A stretch of DNA of 35,844 nt, from contig JAGXLC010000008.1 of the NCBI GenBank assembly GCA_018334875.1, positions 1 through 35,844 on the forward strand. Reading direction: 5' to 3'. The stretch is from Bacteroidales bacterium (lineage in GTDB: Bacteria; Bacteroidota; Bacteroidia; Bacteroidales; UBA12077). Under the pieces are notes generated by a model. That model had not been told where the DNA came from, made no database searches, and saw nothing but the letters and a program-made list of their open reading frames with translations. The position numbers were made by a program, and so were the translations under genes. Every line of letters starts with the position of its first letter. Within the stretch, counting starts at the first letter, position 1. Shown here in pieces: positions 1 to 6,652 of this stretch.

Positions 1-222
1 TCTAAAGGACATGATGATTTTTTTATCCCATTGCCTTATAAAAAAATATGAAGCTATAAATGAAAATCGGTTATGGCTTTATTTCCCTACCATATCGTTG
101 CATTCAATTCAGGCTTTCTAAAGGCCCGGCCTCTTGCCCCCGTTCAGGGGGCAGATAGCGATAGAAACGCCGAACCCAGCGGCTTGGGCGCCTCGTAGAG
201 TGTGCGACAGAATGTGAGCCGT
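1..222 (+). repeat. Element E, copy 1 (structured intergenic repeat)
   Basis: This stretch matches the reverse complement of 22235-22460 over its whole length, with roughly four-fifths identity by eye. It may continue past the left edge of the window. Two hairpins are visible. The first is TGCCCCC-GTTCA-GGGGGCA at 135-153, followed by GATAGCGATAG. The second is GCGC-CTC-GTA-GAG-T-GTGC at 188-205. Both stems are kept in the other copies by different base pairs, which points to a folded RNA or a cruciform rather than a decayed gene. No open reading frame explains the conservation. Confidence 0.75.
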
Positions 223-258
223 ATACCAACAAAACAAATATTCCATTAATTATCTTAT

Positions 259-776
259 ATTTCTATGGAAATCCGGTTTACCTTATGTTAAAAACCTTAA
301 ATTTCTGCAGAAATATGAGATCACTGGCGTCCGAAACGATACATTTCTGCCGACCGACGGCTTACCCTACATTAGAAATCCCAAATTTCTATGGAAAAAT
401 GGGTTGCCCTAGATTAGAAATCCCAAATTTCCATAGACAGATGGCTTACCCAACGTTGGAAACCGTATATTTCTGCCGTAAAACAGGCTTCCCGACAAAA
501 GCAAACCCTTATTTCTGCAGACACATGGCTTACCCGACGTCGGGAATATAGCATTCCTGCAGATAAATGGGTTGCCTGACGGCGAAGAACCTGCTTTTCC
601 GTGGAAAGATGCCTTACCCTATGTCCCAAATCATATTTGCCTGCAGAAATAAGGCTTACCTGGTATCACTAAGCTTATTGATCTGCAGTAACCTGGGTTT
701 ACCCACGAAACAATCCCTCTGTATCCATAGAAAAAACGATTACTTAACAGCCGGGAAGCAAATATACCGCAGATTA
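259..776. repeat. 42-bp phased array of 13 dyad-symmetric sites
   Basis: Thirteen 14-bp sites start at 259, 301, 343, 385, 427, 469, 511, 553, 595, 637, 679, 721 and 763, each exactly 42 bp after the last. The best copy, ATTTCTGCAGAAAT at 301-314, is a perfect palindrome. Core consensus is TTCYRYRGAA, which is symmetric in itself. A second, weaker block GGCTTACCC follows each core by about 16 bp. Read in frame the array gives a 14-residue repeat (for example YPTLEIPNF), but stops at 549-551 and 564-566 interrupt it, and the opposite strand is also open in parts, so it is more likely a DNA-level repeat than a gene. A degenerate tail reaches about 824. Confidence 0.85.
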
Positions 777-1061
777 CTGCCTTTTTCCGGTAAAAATATC
801 TTCATTTCCCACCGCAGAAAATGAGGATCATCCTGAATGATCTTTAACTGTCAGGTAACAAGACCCATTATTGCCCCATTTAAGATTCCATACAATTGCA
901 TCGGCTAAGAACAATTATTTGACCTGGTAATTTTCAAGAGGAGCTATGGTTTGTTTCCAAAAGTTATTAACAATTGATCATTTTGTAAAGAAGCATATTA
1001 AAATAATTCGTACTTTTAAATCAAATTTTTTAGCCAAATAAATTTTTAAAAATCAGAAGCC
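777..1061. other. AT-rich intergenic stretch before the first gene
   Basis: After a decayed final repeat unit (to about 824), this segment is AT-rich and has no gene-like frame. A possible weak promoter lies at 981-1018 (TTTTG, then TACTTTTA after 25 bases, one mismatch to the -7 consensus and long spacing). Nothing else is recognised. Confidence 0.4.
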
Positions 1062-1781
1062 ATGCCAATATTTGCAGAACCCACCAATGACGAAGCACGC
1101 CTGGGATTTCTCAAGCGCGCTGTAGTAACAGCAGCCTACGACAAAGCGGCCGGTAACTCGCATCTTACAGAACAGACCGAAAATGACGTAACAGAGTTTA
1201 TTCCGCTTTTTGAAGGGGCGATTAAAAGGATCAACGATTCGCTCAGCAAACGTACCGTAGAGGTTCAGGAAGGCTCGGAAGCTTTGGAGGACATGAAAAC
1301 CGCTACACGGGATTTCTGGGAGGTAGTAAGAAGAAGGGTTAAACGCCTGGACCAGCCGGCAGGTGTTTTGACCTATTACGAACTGCCTCTTAGTGGTCTT
1401 ACTCCCCGACCAACCACCATCGAGGAGTGGTTCATATTGGCAGACAAGATCATCGATGGCGATGCCAAAGCAGTGGCAGCAGGTTATCCCGCCATGGAAA
1501 ACCCGGATGCAGAAGAACTGAAAGCAGCCAGAGATAAGGCCCTGGCTGAAAGACGCGATATTCCCATTGCGGATCGCATATATGATGAGGCCCAGGCAGA
1601 ACTTGAAGGGCGCCGGCCTCGGGCCATCGAGCTGATCGACGACATCATGGCAGACCTTCGACATTCCCTTAGAAAAATGGACGGGCCCAGCCAGCGGCGC
1701 ATCATGCGCTCCTATGGTGCAACCTTTAAGTATTATAATGGAGAACCGGAAGACGAGATTCCGGAGACGGATACAGAATAA
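1062..1781 (+). CDS. Hypothetical protein, 239 aa, helical, unknown function
   Basis: I do not recognise this protein. It has no signal peptide and no membrane segment, so it is probably cytoplasmic. The sequence looks mostly alpha-helical and charged, with many Glu/Asp/Lys/Arg heptad-like stretches (about residues 50-95 and 150-215) and an acidic C-terminal tail ending EDEIPETDTE. A central segment with LTYYELPLSGLTPRP (about 104-118) could be a loop between two helical bundles. The ATG is preceded by an AT-rich leader without a Shine-Dalgarno sequence, as is normal for this phylum. A strong hairpin terminator at 1831-1864 closes the transcript, so it is probably monocistronic. The coding assignment is supported by length, codon-like composition and the terminator; function is open. 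Confidence 0.75.
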   Translation: MPIFAEPTNDEARLGFLKRAVVTAAYDKAAGNSHLTEQTENDVTEFIPLFEGAIKRINDSLSKRTVEVQEGSEALEDMKTATRDFWEVVRRRVKRLDQPAGVLTYYELPLSGLTPRPTTIEEWFILADKIIDGDAKAVAAGYPAMENPDAEELKAARDKALAERRDIPIADRIYDEAQAELEGRRPRAIELIDDIMADLRHSLRKMDGPSQRRIMRSYGATFKYYNGEPEDEIPETDTE

Positions 1782-1830
1782 TTGTTCAACAAATGTTTTC
1801 TTCAGGCTCATCAAGCCACTTTCCTGATCT

Positions 1831-1864
1831 GGCCGGGGTAACAGCGCAACCCCGGCCTTTTCTG
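1831..1864 (+). terminator. Rho-independent terminator after the 239-aa gene
   Basis: A perfect 9-bp GC-rich stem, GGCCGGGGT at 1831-1839 with ACCCCGGCC at 1849-1857, has a 9-nt loop and is followed by TTTTCTGTT. It sits 50 nt after the stop at 1781. Confidence 0.85.
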
Positions 1865-1927
1865 TTAAAACAAAACCCTGGCAATCAATTAAACAATAAA
1901 TCATCTATAGCATAAAAGCACTAAGAA

Positions 1928-2827
1928 ATGAGAACATTTTTTGCAGGTGTGATCCTGTTAACCCTCTTCACCGCAGGCTGTGAAAACGGCGGCAATCAAA
2001 TCCGTCCGTCCGAGGTCGGGTTCATTATGAAAATGAACAACCAAACCGTCATCAACTTTAGCGATATTGACTATTACGACTTCTCCACACACATGATCTA
2101 TCTAAAGCACGACTTCTCTTACTTTAAGGAAGAGGAGCTCCATGACATGGATGAATTTACGGTATATGCCGATGGAGAAAAGATCTACTCCGGGCATACC
2201 TTCCCCGGGTATTATTCCCATATGCCGAAAGGGCCGGTAATACACTGCGATCCCAACTTCTACAGCGATTATATTGTTCCCATCGGGTTCATCAATATCA
2301 TTGATACACTTGGAAACCCCACTCCCGATCCAAGGGGCGACCAGAGGATAGCCGCTGCGTTAAAACGTTTCAATCAGTACCATGAAGGATTGAAAGGCGA
2401 GATCCGTTCGGTAACCTACATGAACCAATATCGGGTTAAGTTCGAATTTACCCTGACCAACGAGGATTCATTCAACTATTATTACCTGGATCCGGATAAG
2501 ATGGGTGTCAAGCTGTTCCATTACTTCACAAATGGGCTTTATATCAGTGATGAAGCCACCCATGAATCTTACGCTCATAAGATGAAGGTTGAAAGCCCCG
2601 AGTCATATAAAACCTGGAAAAAAGAGTGGCTGTCGCTGATCAAAAGCGGGGAAACCAAAACCTTCACCATTACCTACAACCGTTTTGAAGTGGTTCCCAC
2701 GGGAATGTATACGGCCCGGTTTACCTTTCCGGGATTACATTGGGTAGATAAAGAAGAATTGAAACAGGACCAGGGAAGGATATGGCTGGGAAAAATATCC
2801 TTTCAAAAGGAAATCATCGTTCAATAA
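1928..2827 (+). CDS. Hypothetical lipoprotein, 299 aa
   Basis: The N-terminus is a lipoprotein signal peptide: Met-Arg, a hydrophobic stretch (FFAGVILLTLF) and a lipobox FTAGC with the lipidated Cys at residue 18. The mature protein is rich in Tyr, Phe and Asp and looks beta-rich. No catalytic motif is seen. Segments near residues 95-115 (DPNFYSDYIVPIGFINI) and the C-terminal GMYTARFTFPGLHWVDKEEL suggest an immunoglobulin- or jelly-roll-like fold, which is an inference. It lies after the terminator of the preceding gene, so it probably has its own promoter, and it converges with the BrnA gene 3 nt away. The +2 residue is Glu and the following residues are Asn, Gly, Gly. Likely outer-membrane or periplasmic; role unknown. 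Confidence 0.8.
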   Translation: MRTFFAGVILLTLFTAGCENGGNQIRPSEVGFIMKMNNQTVINFSDIDYYDFSTHMIYLKHDFSYFKEEELHDMDEFTVYADGEKIYSGHTFPGYYSHMPKGPVIHCDPNFYSDYIVPIGFINIIDTLGNPTPDPRGDQRIAAALKRFNQYHEGLKGEIRSVTYMNQYRVKFEFTLTNEDSFNYYYLDPDKMGVKLFHYFTNGLYISDEATHESYAHKMKVESPESYKTWKKEWLSLIKSGETKTFTITYNRFEVVPTGMYTARFTFPGLHWVDKEELKQDQGRIWLGKISFQKEIIVQ

Positions 2828-2830
2828 GGT

Positions 2831-3073
2831 TCAATAGGTTTGATTCTTTAACTTCTCCGAGATCCACATCCTAAGAACGGCCTGCCGGCTAACGCCCATT
2901 TTTTTTGCCTCTCTGTCAACACTACCCAACATCCATTCAGGCAGTTGAAGCCTGATTTTCTTGTTCTTAAGGCCGGGGCGATTGGCTTTCTCCATATCCA
3001 AATATTCAGAAAGATCTTCCCCCGCTTCAAATTTTTCGTCAAATTCTTTTGCTGAAATATATTTTCTTTTCAT
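2831..3073 (-). CDS. brnA: BrnA-like antitoxin (ribbon-helix-helix), 80 aa
   Basis: This is the probable antitoxin of a type II toxin-antitoxin pair. It has the layout of BrnA/CopG-type antitoxins: an N-terminal flexible part with ISAKEFDEKFEAGEDLSEYLD that should wrap the toxin, then a ribbon-helix-helix DNA-binding part with the strand KKIRLQLPEWMLGSVDREAK and helix MGVSRQAVLRMWISEKL. In the known family, BrnA neutralises BrnT and represses the shared promoter. The gene overlaps the end of brnT by 35 nt, toxin first, which is the usual BrnTA order. It ends 3 nt from the convergent lipoprotein gene. Confidence 0.8.
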   Translation of the reverse strand: MKRKYISAKEFDEKFEAGEDLSEYLDMEKANRPGLKNKKIRLQLPEWMLGSVDREAKKMGVSRQAVLRMWISEKLKNQTY

Positions 3074-3317
3074 CTTCTCTTGATTTTCGAACTGATATGA
3101 TTCGTATCATATGATCTCTGTAAGTTATAACGGCAGTCCATATTACATTATTTAGCCTTGCGATCATTAAAGTCCTTTTTTCTTCTACAAATTTTGAAGG
3201 AATCTCAATTCGAAATGGATCCTTCCATAAATTCTGGGCCTCCTTAAAGTCAATACCATGCTTCTTTTTATTTCTGGTGCTTTTATATGGATCAAACTGA
3301 AAGTTCACGAAGTGCAT
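3039..3317 (-). CDS. brnT: BrnT family toxin (DUF497), 92 aa
   Basis: BrnT toxins are small RelE-like ribonucleases that inhibit translation. Family signatures are visible: FQFDPYKSTRNKKKHGIDFKEA near the N-terminus (the conserved W/FDxxKxxxNxxKHGxxFxxA pattern), LWKDP, then a beta-sheet half with IWTAVITYRDHMIRIISVRKSREDEKKIY, where the conserved R-IIS-R and terminal E/Y residues match the family. Length is typical. The next gene downstream, overlapping by 35 nt, is the antitoxin. A -7 type element TAAATTTG lies on the minus strand at 3326-3333, only 9 nt before the start, so the leader would be very short. The divergent Rrf2-family gene begins about 100 bp away. Confidence 0.85.
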   Translation of the reverse strand: MHFVNFQFDPYKSTRNKKKHGIDFKEAQNLWKDPFRIEIPSKFVEEKRTLMIARLNNVIWTAVITYRDHMIRIISVRKSREDEKKIYFSKRI

Positions 3318-3325
3318 GTATATTT

Positions 3326-3333
3326 CAAATTTA
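3326..3333 (-). promoter_or_regulatory. Candidate -7 element for brnT-brnA
   Basis: TAAATTTG on the minus strand matches the Bacteroidota -7 consensus TAnnTTTG exactly. No good -33 TTG lies at the right distance. It is placed to give an almost leaderless brnT message. Confidence 0.4.
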
Positions 3334-3377
3334 AAAACAATTATTCAATTATCGAAGGAAACGGAAATATTTTTAAT

Positions 3378-3385
3378 TATATTTG
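3378..3385 (+). promoter_or_regulatory. Candidate -7 element for the Rrf2-family gene
   Basis: TATATTTG matches TAnnTTTG exactly. Transcription would begin near 3392, which puts the upstream ATG at 3383 outside the message and supports the ATG at 3425 as the true start. Confidence 0.5.
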
Positions 3386-3424
3386 CGTATTGAAATACTT
3401 AAATTACCAAAATACTTTATACGC

Positions 3425-3823
3425 ATGTCCAAAGTGGTTTCATTATCAGAAGCAGCTTCCATCGCTCTTCATGGAATAATATTGGTTGCAAGGGAAAAAC
3501 AGGGAATAAACGTTGCCAGGATAGCAGAACTTACCAGTACATCCAAGCATCACGTAGCCAAGGTAATGCAGAGGCTGGTAAAATCAGGATATCTTACATC
3601 GCATCGCGGCCCTCACGGAGGATTTGAGCTGAAGAAAAAACCCGAAGACATCAATTTCCTCAAAATTTATGAAACCATTGAAGGTACCATCGAGATCAAT
3701 ACCTGCCCGATGAACAAACCCGTATGCCCCTTCGACAAATGCATTATGAACAACATAACCAGCAAAATGTCGGAAGAATTTAAGGAATATCTGAGGAATC
3801 AAACGCTGGATGAATATGTTTGA
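3425..3823 (+). CDS. Rrf2 family transcriptional regulator with a three-Cys motif
   Basis: Rrf2 proteins are winged-helix repressors; many bind a [2Fe-2S] or [4Fe-4S] cluster and sense iron, NO or redox state. From the chosen start the protein begins MSKVVSLSEAASIALHG and is 132 aa. The helix-turn-helix is seen in VARIAELTSTSKHHVAKVMQ, the wing in KSGYLTSHRGPHGGFELKK. A cysteine cluster, CPMNKPVCPFDKC, follows near residues 92-104, giving Cys-x6-Cys-x4-Cys rather than the x5/x5 spacing of IscR and NsrR. The in-frame ATG at 3383 is less likely because a -7 promoter element overlaps it. It is divergent from brnTA. The target is unknown; ferritin lies 1.5 kb downstream. Confidence 0.88.
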   Translation: MSKVVSLSEAASIALHGIILVAREKQGINVARIAELTSTSKHHVAKVMQRLVKSGYLTSHRGPHGGFELKKKPEDINFLKIYETIEGTIEINTCPMNKPVCPFDKCIMNNITSKMSEEFKEYLRNQTLDEYV

Positions 3824-4521
3824 GGGCGACGATTTTCAGTCGAATATAGGATTCTAGAAGGGCTGAAGATGGCAGGTCTTTCAATTGTTTGACAAAAGAG
3901 TTTGATTGTTTGAAGGTTTGACAGGAGTTTGGGGAAGAAGGACAGGCAGGTATTGAAAGCTGAACAAGTTTTGTGGTCACCAATGGTCATTCAGTTGTCA
4001 TTCGTGGTCATTCCGTTGTATTCGCAGAAACACCTAACGTTAAAGTAAAATCGGCAAAACTCCAATATTCCCTACACTTAGCCTTTTACAAAAAAGCTGT
4101 TGGTAAACCGCAGTTGGCGTTAGGCAAACAGAGGCTAGCCGGACGATACAGCTACAGGCACTCAGGTAGGGGTTTGGCACCCCGTCTGACCGGTTGTCAG
4201 AGACAAATGTCCGGAACAGGTTCAGGCACCAGGCCAGTGAATTCTGGAAATATCCTGATCATGCATGCCGGTCGGACGGGTTGAGGATGGCAATAGAAAA
4301 GTGGGCATATGGCAAACTTTTGCTAAATGAAATATTACAGGCAAAGCAAATGATAAACCTAAAAGGGTGGGCCAGCAGAAAAAAATGGTCACTCAGTTAT
4401 TTGGCAAAAGGGTCCAATTGTTTGAAATAACCGGTCCGACCACATTCGGCAGTCGGACCGGATGACAAACCATCCAGGATATTTCGGATTAAAAGGAAAA
4501 GAGAGATCAAAGACTCCTTAG
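3824..4521. other. 698-bp intergenic stretch without a supported gene
   Basis: Frames here are short and have no recognisable product. Visible structure: an imperfect tandem repeat of about 21 bp, TGGTCATTC-GTTGT, two copies at about 3983-4024; degenerate T/G-rich words GTTTGATTGTTTGAA at about 3898-3912, recurring after the ferritin gene (about 5820-5834); a short hairpin GGGGT..CACCCC near 4169-4183; and a 10-bp hairpin at 4431-4461. It may be a decayed region. Confidence 0.5.
4431..4461 (-). terminator. Hairpin, possible terminator for the 162-aa membrane protein gene
   Basis: CCGGTCCGAC at 4431-4440 pairs perfectly with GTCGGACCGG at 4452-4461 over an 11-nt loop. It lies 60 nt past the stop of the minus-strand gene ending at 4522. 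Only a weak T-rich tract (TTATTTC) follows, so termination is a guess. Confidence 0.4.
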
Positions 4522-5010
4522 CTATTCATTCCTTATCGCTTTCCCGTCCAGCTTTTTTATCAGATCGTCCACATTCCTTGCTGCCTGTATTTGAAAAGGT
4601 ATGTTAACGAACAGATAAGCTCCCAGAAGGATCAGCACGGAACTGTTGAAAAACACATCAAGGTTGCCTTGTAAACCCTGACTTACAAAAAACAATACCA
4701 CTGCCAGGATCACAAGGGGCAAAACAACCCGCAGAAACGGACATACCATCTTCATATTTACGAGGGTTTTGGCCTGGATTTGCTCTTTGACCGTACCCTG
4801 AATTTCCAGCGGGGATATGTTCCAATACGGAACAACAGGCCGGATCCTGAAAGCAGTGGGACTAACATTACCCCAATACGTCTTATAAAAACGTTTCCCC
4901 CAGTAAATGCCCGTATTATTCTGATCAGTGGATTGATGCATCTTTTGATATATTTCATCCTTATCCAGGGAAGTTTCTATCGATAATTTTCTCAAAGGCC
5001 AGAGTAACAT
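4522..5010 (-). CDS. Hypothetical membrane protein, two TM segments, 162 aa
   Basis: I do not recognise the family. The N-terminal half (residues 1-85) is soluble-looking and mixed. Two hydrophobic segments follow at about residues 90-112 (VCPFLRVVLPLVILAVVLFFVS) and 120-140 (VFFNSSVLILLGAYLFVNIPF), joined by a short polar turn. The C-terminal tail IQAARNVDDLIKKLDGKAIRNE is charged and could be amphipathic. The N-terminus MLLWPLRKL is not a clear signal peptide. It is flanked by long AT-rich gaps and has no partner gene, and no -7 element of the phylum type was found upstream. Reading frame length and the paired membrane segments support a real gene. Confidence 0.65.
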   Translation of the reverse strand: MLLWPLRKLSIETSLDKDEIYQKMHQSTDQNNTGIYWGKRFYKTYWGNVSPTAFRIRPVVPYWNISPLEIQGTVKEQIQAKTLVNMKMVCPFLRVVLPLVILAVVLFFVSQGLQGNLDVFFNSSVLILLGAYLFVNIPFQIQAARNVDDLIKKLDGKAIRNE

Positions 5011-5210
5011 AATATTTTTATTGGTTTAACAATTTTAATGAGCCGGTTGTTTGGCAGGATAAAATATTCTTATAATGGGTGCATATTCTGTTTTTCTGGC
5101 CCTCCAGCCGCCGGGTACATGCTTTCTACCGACTGCCATTGATATTTAACCCCAATTATTGAGTTCAGTCAAAAAAGGGAGAAAAATTCTTAAACAAAAA
5201 CCCTACAAAG

Positions 5211-5240
5211 TTGTTGAACAAGATATTTAACTTAAGTTTG
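5211..5240 (+). promoter_or_regulatory. Promoter of the ferritin gene
   Basis: TAAGTTTG at 5233-5240 matches the -7 consensus TAnnTTTG, with TTG at 5211-5213 as the -33 element 19 nt upstream. Both position and spacing fit Bacteroidota promoters. Confidence 0.65.
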
Positions 5241-5270
5241 TAAATAAAATTTATCTAAAACATAAAAATA

Positions 5271-5276
5271 AGGAGG
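5271..5276 (+). promoter_or_regulatory. Strong Shine-Dalgarno sequence of ferritin
   Basis: AGGAGG ends 8 nt before the ATG at 5285. Such full-length Shine-Dalgarno sequences are rare before genes in this phylum and in this window; the other clear case is pgk. Confidence 0.7.
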
Positions 5277-5284
5277 AAAATCTT

Positions 5285-5800
5285 ATGTTATCAGAAAAAA
5301 TGGAAGAAGCACTGAATAAACAGATCAACGCAGAAATGTATTCTGCATACCTTTATCTTGGTATGTCGGCTTATTTTGAAGATCGCAATCTATCTGGATT
5401 TGCCAACTGGATGTATATTCAGGCCCAGGAAGAAATGACCCATGCCATGAAATTCTACCGCTACATCAATGAAAGAGGCGGCAGGGTTCAGCTTGAAACC
5501 ATCGAAAAACCCCCTAAAGAATGGAAAGATGAGGTGGAAGTAGCTGAAGAGGTTTATGCCCACGAACAGAAGGTGACCGGGATGATTCATGATCTGGTTA
5601 ATCTTGCCAGGGAAGAAAAAGACCATGGTACCGATAACATGCTGCAATGGTTTGTTTCCGAGCAGGTGGAAGAAGAAGCCAATTCGGATGAACTGCTTCA
5701 GCAGCTCAAGATGGTCGGTGGCAAAGGCCAGGGACTGTTGATGCTCGACCGGGAACTGGGCCGGCGTCAATTTGTGGATGAAACACAAGAGGAAGAATAA
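5285..5800 (+). CDS. ftnA: Ferritin (non-heme), 171 aa
   Basis: Ferritin oxidises Fe(II) at a dinuclear ferroxidase centre and stores Fe(III) mineral inside a 24-subunit cytoplasmic shell. The four-helix bundle is plain: helix A starts MLSEKMEEALNKQINAEMYSAYLYL with ferroxidase Glu17; helix B holds QAQEEMTHAMKFYRY with Glu50 and His53; helix C carries EVYAHEQKVTGMIHDLV (Glu94 region); helix D has LQWFVSEQVEEE (Glu/Gln ligands near 127-130). No heme-binding Met as in bacterioferritin is apparent. Length matches FtnA. It is monocistronic, with its own promoter and a strong ribosome binding site. The C-terminal tail FVDETQEEE is acidic. Confidence in the family is very high. Confidence 0.97.
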   Translation: MLSEKMEEALNKQINAEMYSAYLYLGMSAYFEDRNLSGFANWMYIQAQEEMTHAMKFYRYINERGGRVQLETIEKPPKEWKDEVEVAEEVYAHEQKVTGMIHDLVNLAREEKDHGTDNMLQWFVSEQVEEEANSDELLQQLKMVGGKGQGLLMLDRELGRRQFVDETQEEE

Positions 5801-5953
5801 CCTTACTAGTTTGGCCGGAGTTTGATTGTTTGAATGTTGGACTGTTTTTAAAGCCAAAGTTTGTAGGAGAATATAATGATCGGAATCTCAGATGTTTTTA
5901 TATACTGAGGTTTTGGTCATTTTTATTAAAAAAAGAAAGGATAAAGGAGAAGA

Positions 5954-6577
5954 TCAGGATTGATCTCTGAGACCCTTCAGTTCAAGCTGGTGGGCGTCTG
6001 GAAGTAATTTAAAACTTTTTCGGTGATAAGGCGTAATGCCGTATTCCATTAAAGCCTTTCTGTGCCGGGCAGTGGCATAGCCTTTGTTGCTGTGCCATCC
6101 GTATTCCGGATATTCGCTGCTTAACCGGATCATGTAATCATCGCGGCAGGTTTTAGCCAATACGGAAGCTGCTGCTATGGACAGGTACTTCCCGTCCCCT
6201 TCCACAATGCATTGATAAGGAACATTTTTATACGGATAGAAATATTTCCCATCAACCAGCACATGCTCCGGTAGGGGATTTAACCTTTCCAAAGCCTTAT
6301 GCATGGCAAGCATGGAAGCTTTGAAAATGTTTATCTTGTCAATTTCTTCATTCTCTATGGAAGCTACGGCATAACCGAGTGCAAATCTTTGAATTTCCTC
6401 CCTGAGGGCATACCGATTCCTTGGTGTGAGCTTTTTGGAGTCATTTAACAGTGGAAGCTCCAAATCAGAAGGCAAAACTACAGCGGCGGCAAAGACAGGA
6501 CCTGCAAGGCAACCCCTGCCTGCTTCATCGCATCCTGCTTCCACAACACCTTTTTTGAAGTATCTCAGTAAAGCCAT
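5954..6577 (-). CDS. rnhB: Ribonuclease HII
   Basis: RNase HII cuts the RNA strand of RNA-DNA hybrids and removes single ribonucleotides misincorporated into DNA. The 207-aa protein has the diagnostic motif CDEAGRGCLAGPV (catalytic Asp17 and Glu18, GRG loop 20-22), the third acidic residue in VLVDGKYF (Asp109), the segment SIAAASVLAKTCRDDYM with a fourth Asp at 146, and the C-terminal YHRKSFK. The GRG motif contacts the 2'-OH of the ribonucleotide in the known family. It lies downstream of pgk on the same strand but behind a strong hairpin terminator, so transcription is either by read-through or from a promoter I could not find. Confidence 0.97.
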   Translation of the reverse strand: MALLRYFKKGVVEAGCDEAGRGCLAGPVFAAAVVLPSDLELPLLNDSKKLTPRNRYALREEIQRFALGYAVASIENEEIDKINIFKASMLAMHKALERLNPLPEHVLVDGKYFYPYKNVPYQCIVEGDGKYLSIAAASVLAKTCRDDYMIRLSSEYPEYGWHSNKGYATARHRKALMEYGITPYHRKSFKLLPDAHQLELKGLRDQS

Positions 6578-6597
6578 AACATCAAAAGAGCATTACA

Positions 6598-6630
6598 AAA
6601 ACTGGTATGGAAATCATCCATACCAGTTTT
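6598..6630 (-). terminator. Rho-independent terminator after pgk (works on either strand)
   Basis: A 14-bp stem, AAAACTGGTATGGA (6598-6611) with TCCATACCAGTTTT (6617-6630), has a 5-nt loop and ends in T runs on both strands. It lies 23 nt past the pgk stop. A second small hairpin, ACACC-ATTC-GGTGT, sits at 6640-6653. Confidence 0.85.
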
Positions 6631-6652
6631 ATAGTTAAGACACCATTCGGTG

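Noticed and set aside
285-824. Protein-coding gene with a 14-residue repeat
   Set aside because: Two in-frame stops at 549-551 and 564-566 break it, the opposite strand is also open in parts, and conservation follows DNA dyad symmetry rather than codons. A decayed gene cannot be fully excluded.
250-830. CRISPR array
   Set aside because: Repeats are only 14 bp at the core, are degenerate, and both the core and the spacing region (GGCTTACCC block) recur, so there are no unique spacers. No cas genes are in the window.
1053-1904. Long minus-strand reading frame opposite the 239-aa gene
   Set aside because: It covers the + strand gene and its terminator hairpin, has Cys- and Phe-rich low-plausibility sequence, and no recognisable motif.
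3973-4430. Two short + strand frames in the gap before the small membrane protein gene
   Set aside because: No family, no promoter or ribosome site, overlapping each other in different frames, and odd composition. Treated as noncoding.
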